The notes under the pieces were generated by a model. That model was not told the origin of the DNA, made no database searches, and saw nothing but the letters and a program-made list of their open reading frames with translations. Source: Leucobacter komagatae (lineage in GTDB: Bacteria > Actinomycetota > Actinomycetes > Actinomycetales > Microbacteriaceae). Taken from it: a stretch of DNA of 64,000 nt. Positions within the stretch are counted from its first letter, which is position 1; the number at the start of each line of letters is the position of its first letter. The stretch lies in assembly GCF_006716085.1 (NCBI RefSeq), contig NZ_VFON01000001.1, positions 2,728,001 to 2,792,000 on the forward strand, in the 5' to 3' direction. Below, one piece after another: positions 41,660 to 50,223 of this stretch. A program made the position numbers and the translations under genes.

Positions 41660-44600
41660 ATGAAGTCAGACTCTGGCAGAAGCACGGGAGAGGCTTTCTT
41701 CCGTCGGCGGGAGCGCGCGACGGCGCTCTCCGTCACCGTCATCATCGCGCTGGGGCTCGGCGCTGCGGGAGCAGCGCCGGCATTCGCGGCACCCGACGGC
41801 TCAGGGGTGGTGATTAACGAGGCCTACCTGTCGGGCGGCAGCGCCGGGGCGAAATACACGAACAAGTTCGTCGAGCTCTTCAACCCGACCGCGCAGCCCA
41901 TCGTGCTCGACGGCACCTCGCTGCAGTACCGTTCGGCGGGCGGCAACGGCTCTTTCACCGGTGTGACACCGCTGACCGGCACGATCCCGGCGGGCGGCCA
42001 CTTCCTTATCTCGGGCGGCTCGAATGGCGCGAACGGTGGGGAACTGCCCGCGCCCGACGTCACCGGTCCCATCAACCCGAGCGGCACGACCGGCACGGTC
42101 GCGCTCGTCGAGGGCACGGCCGCCGTGACGCTGCCTGTCGGCGACCTCGCGGGCGCGACGGGCGTGATTGACGCGCTCGGCTACGGCGGCTCGAACACCT
42201 TTGAGGGTGCCGTCGCTGCCGCGCCGTCGAAGAACACCGATGTGAAGTCCTTCAACCGAACCGCTGCCGCCGACACCGACAACAACGGCGCCGACTTCAC
42301 GCTTTCGGCTGACATCACGCCGACGAACGCCGCGGGCGCCACGGAGCCCGGCACGGACCCCGGCACTGACCCCGGCACCGACCCGGGAACCGGCACGCGC
42401 TCCATCGCTGACGTGCAGGGCACGGGCGACGCTTCGCCGCTCGTGGGCCAGACGGTGACCGTCGAGGGCGTCATCACCGCAGACCACCGCACCGGCGGTT
42501 ACCAGGGCATCGTCATCCAGACGGCAGGCTCGGGCGGCGAGGCCACCGAGCCGCGCACCGCATCAGACGGCATCTTCGTCTACCTGGACGGCAAGGACGT
42601 GCCCGGCGAGATCGGTGACCTCGTCTCGGTCACCGGCGCGGTGAGCGAGTACTACGGGCAGACCCAGATCGCCCCGGTGAACGTCGCGGGCGTCGCGCTC
42701 GTGACGCAGGCCGTGGGGCTCCCCGAGCCGACCCCGCTGCCCGCAACCGTCGTGGGCGCCGACCGCGAGGTCTACGAGAACATGCTCGTGCGCCCCACCG
42801 GTGACTACTTCGTCGCGTCGAGCCACCAGCTCTTCAACTACGGCGCGCTGTGGCTGAACCCCGGCGAGATGCAGGTGAAGAGCACGGAGACCGCGCGCCC
42901 CGGCGCCGAGGCCGACGCGATCGCCGCGGCAAATCGCGCGAGCCGGATCCTGCTCGACGATGGCTACTCGATCCAGACCACGAACAACGCCCACCCGGGC
43001 GAGCAGCCGTACTTCACCGCTGACACCGTCGTGCGTAACGGCGACGCCGTAGAGTTCGGTGACCTGAGCTTCGTGCTGCAGTACGGCTTCGACGAGTGGC
43101 GCCTGCAGCCGGTCACCCCGCTCGACAGCACCTCGCCCGCTGCGCAGAAGGTGAGCTTCACGTCGAAGAACGCGCGCCCCGAGGCGCCGAAGGTCGAGGG
43201 CGACGCACGCGTCGCCGCGTTCAACGTCTACAACTACTTCACGACGCTCAAGAGCGAGAACAAAGACGCGCGGGGCGCGACGACGAAACAGCAGTTCGAC
43301 ACGCAGAAGTCGAAGATCGTCTCGGCGATCAACAGCCTCGACGCCGACGTTGTTGGCCTCATGGAGATCGAGAACTCGGTGAAGTTCGGCAAGCCAGCCG
43401 ACACCGCGCTCAAGGACTTGGTCGACGGGCTGAACGCCGCCACCGGCGAGAAGACGTGGGAGTACGTGCCGACCCCGAAGTCGCTGCACAACCCCGCGAC
43501 GACCGACTTCATCACGAACGCGATCATCTACAAGAAGAACGCCGTCACGCCGAAGGGTGACGCGAAGACGATCACCGACGAGAGCGTTTGGGGCAACGCG
43601 CGCGAGCCCATCGCGCAGGCCTTCGACTTCGACGGCCGCACCGTCACCGTCGTCTCGAACCACTTCAAGTCGAAGTCGGGCAAGCAGCCCGAGCCCGCGG
43701 ATGGCCAGGGCCACTTCAACGCCGACCGCGTGAAGCAGGCGAAGTCGCTCCTCGCGTTCACGAAGGAGCTCGAGGAGTCGACGGGTAGCGCAGACATGCT
43801 GCTCGTCGGCGACTTCAACGCCTACGGACAGGAAGACCCGGTGTTCGAGTTCACCTCGCAGGGTTGGGTCGACACCGTGCCCGCGCTCGCCGCAGGCCAG
43901 TACAGCTACTCGTTCAACGGCGAGCTCGGCTCGCTCGACCACGTCTTGGCGTCGCCGTCGCTTGCGACCTCGCTCGGCGGGGCAGCGATCTGGGCGGCGA
44001 ACTCGGCCGAGTGGGGCGACCGCGGCTACGGCTTCGGCGCCGCCGAGGCTGGCACGCCGTACCGCGCGAGCGACCACGACCCGATCGTCGTCGGCGTCAC
44101 CACGACGCCACAGCCCGTGAGCATCGACATCGCGACGATCAACGACTTCCACGGCCGCATCGAGGCCGACGGCAAGGCGGCCGGCGCCGCGGTCATCGCG
44201 GGGGCAGTCAAAGAGTTCGAGCGCCAGAACCCGAACTTCATCTTCGCGGGCGCGGGCGACCTCATCGGTGCCTCGACGTTCACCTCGTTCATCCAGAAGG
44301 ACGAGCCGACGATCGACGCGCTCAACCTCGCGGGCCTCGACGTGAGCGCCGCGGGCAACCACGAGTTCGACGAGGGCTGGGCCGACCTCAAGGGCCGCGT
44401 GCAGGATCGCGCGGACTGGGAGTACATCTCCGCGAACGTGTTCGTCACCGAGACGGGTGAGCCTGCGCTCGCACCGTCGTGGGTGAAGGAAGTTGACGGC
44501 GTGAAGGTCGGCTTCGTCGGCGCCGTCACCGAGGACCTCGACACCCTCGTCTCGCCCGAGGGTATTAAGGACCTCGAGGTGCGCAGCGTCGCAGACTCGG

Positions 44601-46231
44601 TAAACCAGGCGGCGGCCGCGCTGCGCGACGGCGACGCCGCAAACGGTGAGGCCGACGTCGTGATTCTGCTCGTGCACGAGGGCGCGGCGACGTCAGACAT
44701 CGCGAGCATCACGCCTGAGTCGCAGCTCGGCAAGATCGTGAACGGCGTTGGCGACGACGTCGACGCGATCGTGTCGGCGCACACCCACCTTGCTTACAAC
44801 CACGTCATTGACGGCCGCCCGGTCGTATCGGCTGGCCAGTACGGCGAGAACCTCGGGCTCATGAACCTCAAGGTCGACCGCGAGTCGAAGCAGCTTATCT
44901 CGATCACGAACGAGATCAAGCCGCTTGTCGTTGACGGGAAGCCGCAGTACGCGGCCGACCCGGATGTGCAGGCGATTGTCGACGCGGCGAAGGCCGAGGC
45001 CGACGTGCTCGGCGGTGTTTCGGTCGGCAGCATCACCGCCGACTTCAACCGCGCCCGCCAGAGTGACGGCAAGACCGAGAACCGCGGCGGCGAGTCGACG
45101 ATCGGCAACTTCGTCGCCGACGTGCACCAGTGGTCGACCGACGCCGACATCGCGCTCATGAACCCGGGCGGTATCCGCGCGAACCTGACGTACGCGTCGA
45201 CGGGCGAGAACGACCCCGACGGCAACGTCACGTACCGCGAGGCGGCGACAGTGCAGCCGTTCGCGAACACGCTCGTCACGCTCAAGCTCACCGGCCAGCA
45301 GGTCAAGGACGTGCTTGAGGAGCAGTGGCAGCCCGAGGGCTCGGCTCGGCCGTTCCTGAAGCTCGGCGTCTCGAAGGGACTCAGCTACACGTACGACCCC
45401 GAGGGCGAGCGCGGCGCGCACGTGACATCGATCACGCTCGACGGTAAGCCGCTCGACCTCGGCGCGACCTACACCGTCGCGGCGAACGCGTTCCTCGCGG
45501 GCGGCGGCGACAACTTCGTGTCGTTCCGAAAGGGCACCGACGTGAAGGACACGGGTCGAGCCGACCTGCAGTCGATGGTCGAGTGGTTCGCGATTAACAA
45601 GGAGGCGACGCCAGACCTTGGCAAGCGCGCGGTCGGTGCGCAGCTCAGCGCCCCGCCGGCGGCGTCCGCGGCAGCGCAGGCAGCGCAGGCGGCCTCACGC
45701 GCGGCGGCCCCGGGCACCGCGGGGGCATACCGCCCGGGTGATGCGGTTACGGTCTCACTCAGCTCACTCGCGTTCTCCGCGGGAGAGGCCGCGCCCGAGT
45801 CCGTCACGGCGACGATTGGCGGCAAGCAGGTCGCGACGGCACCGGTCGACCCGGCGGTCACTGACGCGTGGGATGAGGCGGGGCGTGCGACGCTCGCGTT
45901 CGCCATCCCGGCCGGGCTGAAGGGCGCGCAGGCGATCCTGATCGAGACGAGCGACGGGAAGACCCGCGTCTCGCTCCCGATCACGGTCGACGCGGGCGAC
46001 ACCGAGGGGCCAGGCACAGGCGGCGAAGAGACCCCGGGCACCGGCGGCGAAGAAACCCCGGGAACGGGTGGCCCTGGCGGGTCAGGATCCGGATCGGGCA
46101 AGCCCGGCGCGGGCCTCTCCGTCACCGGTGCCGAGCTCGGCTGGATCGGTGGTGCGACCGTGCTGCTCCTCGCGATTGGCGGCGGTCTGCTCGTCGCAGC
46201 CAGGCGCCGCGCGGGGCACACCGCGGAGTAG
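41660..46231 (+). CDS. Giant surface endonuclease / 5'-nucleotidase fusion
   Basis: 1523 residues, secreted. Signal peptide ~1-44 (ALSVTVIIALGLGAAG, cut near AFA). A lamin-tail domain (~50-170: VVINEAYLSGGS, FVELFNP), an OB-like YhcR domain (~250-345), an ExeM/NucH-type endonuclease/exonuclease/phosphatase domain (~515-810: LMEIENS, VVSNHFKSK, GDFNAYGQ, SDHDP), a metallophosphatase (~823-1060: TINDFHGRIEADG, GNHEFDEG, HTH) and 5'-nucleotidase C-domain (~1120-1320: MNPGGIRANL). It ends with Gly/Thr/Glu repeats, LSVTG (1486-1490), TM and RRRAG, a sortase-like signal. It should degrade extracellular DNA and release phosphate and nucleosides. ATG 41660 follows AGGAG. A PHO-box-like repeat lies upstream. 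Confidence 0.95.
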   Translation: MKSDSGRSTGEAFFRRRERATALSVTVIIALGLGAAGAAPAFAAPDGSGVVINEAYLSGGSAGAKYTNKFVELFNPTAQPIVLDGTSLQYRSAGGNGSFTGVTPLTGTIPAGGHFLISGGSNGANGGELPAPDVTGPINPSGTTGTVALVEGTAAVTLPVGDLAGATGVIDALGYGGSNTFEGAVAAAPSKNTDVKSFNRTAAADTDNNGADFTLSADITPTNAAGATEPGTDPGTDPGTDPGTGTRSIADVQGTGDASPLVGQTVTVEGVITADHRTGGYQGIVIQTAGSGGEATEPRTASDGIFVYLDGKDVPGEIGDLVSVTGAVSEYYGQTQIAPVNVAGVALVTQAVGLPEPTPLPATVVGADREVYENMLVRPTGDYFVASSHQLFNYGALWLNPGEMQVKSTETARPGAEADAIAAANRASRILLDDGYSIQTTNNAHPGEQPYFTADTVVRNGDAVEFGDLSFVLQYGFDEWRLQPVTPLDSTSPAAQKVSFTSKNARPEAPKVEGDARVAAFNVYNYFTTLKSENKDARGATTKQQFDTQKSKIVSAINSLDADVVGLMEIENSVKFGKPADTALKDLVDGLNAATGEKTWEYVPTPKSLHNPATTDFITNAIIYKKNAVTPKGDAKTITDESVWGNAREPIAQAFDFDGRTVTVVSNHFKSKSGKQPEPADGQGHFNADRVKQAKSLLAFTKELEESTGSADMLLVGDFNAYGQEDPVFEFTSQGWVDTVPALAAGQYSYSFNGELGSLDHVLASPSLATSLGGAAIWAANSAEWGDRGYGFGAAEAGTPYRASDHDPIVVGVTTTPQPVSIDIATINDFHGRIEADGKAAGAAVIAGAVKEFERQNPNFIFAGAGDLIGASTFTSFIQKDEPTIDALNLAGLDVSAAGNHEFDEGWADLKGRVQDRADWEYISANVFVTETGEPALAPSWVKEVDGVKVGFVGAVTEDLDTLVSPEGIKDLEVRSVADSVNQAAAALRDGDAANGEADVVILLVHEGAATSDIASITPESQLGKIVNGVGDDVDAIVSAHTHLAYNHVIDGRPVVSAGQYGENLGLMNLKVDRESKQLISITNEIKPLVVDGKPQYAADPDVQAIVDAAKAEADVLGGVSVGSITADFNRARQSDGKTENRGGESTIGNFVADVHQWSTDADIALMNPGGIRANLTYASTGENDPDGNVTYREAATVQPFANTLVTLKLTGQQVKDVLEEQWQPEGSARPFLKLGVSKGLSYTYDPEGERGAHVTSITLDGKPLDLGATYTVAANAFLAGGGDNFVSFRKGTDVKDTGRADLQSMVEWFAINKEATPDLGKRAVGAQLSAPPAASAAAQAAQAASRAAAPGTAGAYRPGDAVTVSLSSLAFSAGEAAPESVTATIGGKQVATAPVDPAVTDAWDEAGRATLAFAIPAGLKGAQAILIETSDGKTRVSLPITVDAGDTEGPGTGGEETPGTGGEETPGTGGPGGSGSGSGKPGAGLSVTGAELGWIGGATVLLLAIGGGLLVAARRRAGHTAE

Positions 46232-46267
46232 CCCGACAGGTAAGCGCTCGGCAGCATGTCGAGCCTG

Positions 46268-46304
46268 AACGCCCGTCTCGCCGGTCACCGGTGGGGCGGG
46301 CGTT
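46268..46304 (+). terminator. Probable terminator of nuclease gene
   Basis: AACGCCCG (46268-46275) pairs with CGGGCGTT (46297-46304); inner CCGGT/ACCGG extends it. Only a weak CCCTGTGTT follows, so termination efficiency is uncertain. 37 bp after the nuclease stop. Confidence 0.65.
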
Positions 46305-46407
46305 CCCTGTGTTAACCTGTGCGTGCCCAACGACGGGCAGCGGCGGAGGAATCTGCCGTCATTCCACTACGGATCGTCCGGCACGTACCTGCCGGTGGAG
46401 GAACATC

Positions 46408-47475
46408 ATGGCATCAGTCACGTTTGAAGGTATCACTCGCGTCTACCCGGGCACTGACCGCCCCTCGGTGGACGGGCTCAGCCTCGACATCGAAGACGGC
46501 GAGTTTCTCGTGCTCGTCGGCCCGTCAGGCTGCGGAAAATCGACGACCCTTCGCATGCTCGCAGGCCTTGAAGAGGTCAACGAGGGCCGCATTCTCATCG
46601 GCGAATCGGACGTCACCGACGTCGCGCCGAAGGATCGCGACATCGCGATGGTGTTCCAGAACTACGCGCTCTACCCGCACATGACCGTCGCCGAGAACAT
46701 GGGCTTCGCCCTGAAGATCGCCGGTGTCTCGAAGGAAGAGCGCGCCGAGCGGGTGCTCGAAGCCGCGAAGCTGCTTGACCTCGAGGACTACCTCGACCGC
46801 AAGCCGAAGGCGCTCTCGGGCGGCCAGCGCCAGCGCGTCGCGATGGGCCGCGCGATTGTGCGTCAGCCCCGCGTGTTCCTCATGGACGAGCCGCTGTCGA
46901 ACCTCGACGCGAAGCTTCGCGTGCAGACCCGCACCCAGATCGCGTCGCTGCAGCGCCGCCTCGGCGTCACGACCGTCTACGTCACGCACGACCAGACCGA
47001 GGCGCTCACGATGGGCGACCGCATCGCCGTGCTCAAGGACGGCCTGCTGCAGCAGGTCGGCACCCCGAGCGAGCTCTACGAAACCCCCGTCAACGTGTTC
47101 GTTGCGGGCTTCATCGGCTCACCCGCGATGAACCTGTTCGAGACGACCCTCACCCCCGAGGGCGCGGCGTTCGGCTCGCTCACCATCCCCGTACCCGCCG
47201 GCGGCGCGACCTCGAACGCTGTCACGGTCGGCATCCGCCCCGAAGACCTCGTGCTCGCCGCACCGGGCGAGGCGGGCCTCACCGTGCAGATCGACCTCGT
47301 CGAAGAGCTCGGGGCCGACGGCTACCTCTACGGCCACACCGCTGACGCCGAGAGCGCGCAGATCGTGGCGCGCGTCGACGGCCGTAACCACCCGAAGGCG
47401 GGCGAGACCGTCACCCTCGTGCCGAACCCGGCGCACCTGCACCTGTTCGACACCGCGACCGGCAACCGGATCTAG
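46408..47475 (+). CDS. ugpC: Sugar ABC transporter ATP-binding protein (UgpC/MsmX type)
   Basis: 355 residues. Walker A GPSGCGKST (38-46), signature ALSGGQRQRVAMGRAIVR, Walker B RVFLMDEPLSNLD, H-loop VTHDQTEA, then a C-terminal TOBE-type regulatory domain (~240-355). Start ATG 46408 after GGTGGAGG; an upstream in-frame extension crosses a promoter region and was dropped. This class is often a shared ATPase for several sugar importers. No permease is adjacent; the permease pair at 36.6-38.5 kb lacks an ATPase, so it is a likely partner. Confidence 0.95.
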   Translation: MASVTFEGITRVYPGTDRPSVDGLSLDIEDGEFLVLVGPSGCGKSTTLRMLAGLEEVNEGRILIGESDVTDVAPKDRDIAMVFQNYALYPHMTVAENMGFALKIAGVSKEERAERVLEAAKLLDLEDYLDRKPKALSGGQRQRVAMGRAIVRQPRVFLMDEPLSNLDAKLRVQTRTQIASLQRRLGVTTVYVTHDQTEALTMGDRIAVLKDGLLQQVGTPSELYETPVNVFVAGFIGSPAMNLFETTLTPEGAAFGSLTIPVPAGGATSNAVTVGIRPEDLVLAAPGEAGLTVQIDLVEELGADGYLYGHTADAESAQIVARVDGRNHPKAGETVTLVPNPAHLHLFDTATGNRI

Positions 47476-47566
47476 TCGGGGCGGGGCGGGGCGGCGCGCG
47501 GGGCGCGCTTTTCATCCGCCCAGCCGCCGCCAGCCCCCGGCCGTCGCTTGGCCCCGCGAAAGAGAA

Positions 47567-47617
47567 GTGTTCCTGCAAAAGGGCTCGTTCCCAGCGGTAG
47601 ATTTCGGGTGTTCTTGC
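47567..47617. repeat. Short direct repeat in intergenic region
   Basis: GTGTTCCTGC (47567-47576) recurs as GTGTTCTTGC (47608-47617), 41 bp apart, with A/G-rich flanks. The 292-bp gap 47476-47767 has no gene. Purpose unknown. Confidence 0.45.
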
Positions 47618-47693
47618 GAGAAACCTGCTCTTTGGCGGGGCGGCGCTGGGCGGGGGAATCGGCGAGGGCGTGTAGCCACTACAGAGATGCAGA

Positions 47694-47736
47694 GGGCCCG
47701 GTGCCTCCTTCCTCTCAGGAAGGAGGCACCGGGCCC
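47694..47736. terminator. Very strong hairpin between convergent ugpC and transporter
   Basis: Perfect 20-bp arms (47694-47713 and 47717-47736), 3-nt loop CTC, very GC-rich. Sits 31 bp past the MHS transporter stop and also beyond ugpC, so it can act for both strands; tails have few Ts. Confidence 0.8.
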
Positions 47737-47767
47737 TGTTGCTGTTGCTGCTCTGGCCTGGGCTGGG

Positions 47768-49135
47768 TTAGGCCTGTGCCCGCTTCCGCAGACTATAAAT
47801 CGGGCTTCTGAGCTGCTCCTCCTCGTTGTCCATGCCGAGGTCAATGCCGCTTCGATCCTTGAGAAGCAGGGTTGCGATGAACGCGATGACCATAGTGCCA
47901 ACGAGGTAGTAGGCGATTGCGTTCGCACTGCCCGTGCGTTCAAGCAGCACCTGCGAGATCATCGGCGAGAACGCGCCGCCAAGGATCGAGCCGAGCGCGT
48001 AGGTCACGGAGACACCCGAGAACCTCACCGACGCGGGGAAGAGCTCCGCAAACCAAGCCGGCTGCGGCCCGTACGTCATACCGAGGCCCGGGGTCATGAT
48101 GAGTAGGCCGAGCAGCAGCATTCCGGGCTTGCCCGTATTCACGAGCGGGAACAGCATGAACATCGTCGCGGCAAGCAAGACCCAGCCGATGAGGTAGGTC
48201 GTGCGGCGGCCGATCTTGTCAGACAGCGCACCGGCCCACCAGGTGAAGAGGAGCTGCGCGATAGCGGCGCCGAGCACCGCGAGCAGCACGAACGTGGTGT
48301 CCATGTTGAGTGGGTCGTCGGTCGCGTACTTCTGAATGAAGCCGCCGGTGGTGAGGTAGCCCGTCGCGTTCATACCGATGAACGTGAGCGCGGCGAGAAT
48401 CACGAGGCGCCAGTGCTTGCGGAACAGCTCCTTGAGGGGCGCCTTCGTCTGCGCCTTACGCTCGGCGATCTCAGTGAACACGGGGCTCTCCTCGACCGAA
48501 CGCCTGACGAGGTACCCGACGACGATGAGGAAGACGCTGAGCAGGAAGGGGACGCGCCAGCCCCACTCTTGGAAGGCGTCGCCCGGGCTGATGACGCCGG
48601 TCATGAGTGCCATGATTCCTGAGGCGAGCACCATGCCAGCGGGCACTCCGAGCTGCGGTGCCGCGCCGAAGACCCCTCGCTGACCCGCAGGGGCGTGCTC
48701 AACTGCGAGCAGTGCGGCCCCGCCCCACTCACCACCGGCAGACAGCCCCTGTAGCACTCGCAACGTTAGCAGGAGGATCGGGGCAGCGATACCGATCGCA
48801 TCGTAGGTGGGCAGGAGGCCAATAAGGGCTGTTGCCACCCCCATCGTGATCAGCGTGATCATCAGTGCCACGCGGCGGCCGAACCGGTCGCCGATGTGGC
48901 CGGCAATGATGGCCCCGAGGGGGCGGAATAGGAAGCTCACTCCGACCGTGGCGAAGGTGATGACGCTCTTGAACTCAGGGCCCGCACCCTTGAAGAAGAG
49001 ATCGCCAAACAACAGCCCGGCCATTGCGGCGTAGACAAAGTAGTCGTACCACTCAATCGTCGTGCCGATGAGGGTCGCAGCGGTGACCCGTCTGCGCTCT
49101 CTCTTGGAGTGGTCTGTGATCGGAGCAGCGGTCAT
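47768..49135 (-). CDS. MHS-family MFS transporter
   Basis: 455 residues, 12 TM segments. TIEWYDYFVYAAMAGL near the start, then FRPLGAIIAGHIGDRFGRR and RVLQGLSAGGEWGGA, are the signature of the metabolite:H+ symporter (MHS) group that takes up aromatic and dicarboxylic acids, shikimate or proline. ATG 49135. Upstream lies an AATAGA-N9-TCTATT operator shared with the monooxygenase promoter. Most likely imports the aromatic acid oxidised by the monooxygenase (inference). Confidence 0.93.
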   Translation of the reverse strand: MTAAPITDHSKRERRRVTAATLIGTTIEWYDYFVYAAMAGLLFGDLFFKGAGPEFKSVITFATVGVSFLFRPLGAIIAGHIGDRFGRRVALMITLITMGVATALIGLLPTYDAIGIAAPILLLTLRVLQGLSAGGEWGGAALLAVEHAPAGQRGVFGAAPQLGVPAGMVLASGIMALMTGVISPGDAFQEWGWRVPFLLSVFLIVVGYLVRRSVEESPVFTEIAERKAQTKAPLKELFRKHWRLVILAALTFIGMNATGYLTTGGFIQKYATDDPLNMDTTFVLLAVLGAAIAQLLFTWWAGALSDKIGRRTTYLIGWVLLAATMFMLFPLVNTGKPGMLLLGLLIMTPGLGMTYGPQPAWFAELFPASVRFSGVSVTYALGSILGGAFSPMISQVLLERTGSANAIAYYLVGTMVIAFIATLLLKDRSGIDLGMDNEEEQLRSPIYSLRKRAQA

Positions 49136-49233
49136 GGCCTACCTAACTTCGTTGTTGTCGGATTCCGTGTCGTCGCGGCCGGGGAGTGCCAGCCTTCTCA
49201 GGAAGCGTAAGACCATTCTTCGGAATGTGCAAC

Positions 49234-49262
49234 CGATAATAGAGCTAGCAGTTCTATTATCG
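49234..49262. promoter_or_regulatory. Predicted IclR operator at transporter promoter
   Basis: CGATAATAGA (49234-49243) and TCTATTATCG (49253-49262) are perfect 10-bp inverted arms with 9 bp between. It lies ~100 bp upstream of the MHS transporter start. The core AATAGA-N9-TCTATT recurs at 52244-52264. Confidence 0.75.
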
Positions 49263-49345
49263 AATTCTGATGGACGCGGGTGAGCGAGGCCGAGCCGAGG
49301 GGGCAGGGCTGAACGCCGACGGAACGCTACCCGTGGCCGGCGGAG

Positions 49346-50071
49346 CTAGCTGAAGCGGCGGCCCAAGCCGAGGTCAGCGCGAATGCCATCAGCAGCGCGC
49401 CGCAATCGGGCTGCGACGAGCTCGTCGGGCTCCGCAAACGACATGTGCACAACCGCGACGGCGGCCTGCGGCTGGCCGGGAACGCTGAGCGGCACCGCGA
49501 TTGAGTGAAGCGACGGGATGACCTCGTCAGTGCTCGAAGTGAAGCCAGCGACGCGCGACGCCTCGAGCTCTTCCCACAGGCTCTCGGGGACTTCAGCGGG
49601 CCACGCGGAACGCGGCATTGCTGACAGGATCGCCTTCCCCGGAGCGCCGCGCGTGAGCGGGTGCCTGAACCCCGGGTCGTAGACGACCACGCCGGAGTGG
49701 CGGTGGGGCGCGGCGCTCGTGAGTGTCATCGCCTCCTGGCTGTTGAGGTAGACGACGAGCAAGCACGAGACCCCCAGTTCGTTCGCGACGGTGTCGAGGT
49801 GCGGCAGCGCGGCGGTCTGGAGGTCGCGTGAGACGTTCGACGCGAGCGCGGTCAGCCCAACTCCGAGACCCACCTTGCCGGCATCGTCCCTGACGACGAG
49901 ACCGTGGTCTTCAAGGGTGCGCAGCAGCCTGTACGCGATTGAGCGGTGCACGTCGAGCGACCGCGCAAGCTCCTCGATGGTGAGGTTGCGGTGAGACGAG
50001 GCAAGGGCTTCCAAGATCCTGATCCCGCGCGCGAGGGTCTGCGATCCACCCCGAGCTGCCTCGCCTGTCAT
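49346..50071 (-). CDS. IclR-family transcriptional regulator
   Basis: 241 residues. N-terminal winged helix LTIEELARSLDVHRSIAYRLLRTLE (~30-54), then the IclR effector domain with LLVVYLNSQEAMTL, HPLTRGAPGKAILS and VAVVHMSF. ATG 50071. It lies between the monooxygenase and transporter genes, all on the minus strand, and probably controls both through the common palindromes. Activator or repressor cannot be told; aromatic effectors are typical. Confidence 0.94.
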   Translation of the reverse strand: MTGEAARGGSQTLARGIRILEALASSHRNLTIEELARSLDVHRSIAYRLLRTLEDHGLVVRDDAGKVGLGVGLTALASNVSRDLQTAALPHLDTVANELGVSCLLVVYLNSQEAMTLTSAAPHRHSGVVVYDPGFRHPLTRGAPGKAILSAMPRSAWPAEVPESLWEELEASRVAGFTSSTDEVIPSLHSIAVPLSVPGQPQAAVAVVHMSFAEPDELVAARLRRAADGIRADLGLGRRFS

Positions 50072-50121
50072 CCGTCAGCCTCCGTCTCTGTCCCCTGAGG
50101 CGCGGCGCGCGCCAGGGGGTC

Positions 50122-50170
50122 GTATGCGTGGGCGCGCGGCGACAACTACGTCGAGCGATCCCACACATAC
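50122..50170. repeat. Inverted repeat between monooxygenase and iclR
   Basis: GTATGCGTGGG (50122-50132) and CCCACACATAC (50160-50170) are complementary with one mismatch, 27 bp apart. It lies downstream of the monooxygenase and upstream of the IclR gene. May be a terminator-like stem or autoregulatory site. Confidence 0.5.
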
Positions 50171-50223
50171 TCTACGGCTACCCGCTCCCGGGCCGCGGCT
50201 GCCTCACCGGTGCCGTGCCGCTC

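Noticed and set aside
46291..46407. Extension of the ATPase start upstream
   Set aside because: Covers the terminator and promoter region; ATG 46408 has GGAGG and fits the family.
47694..47736. Possible miniature transposable element
   Set aside because: No flanking target duplication; placement past two convergent genes fits a terminator.
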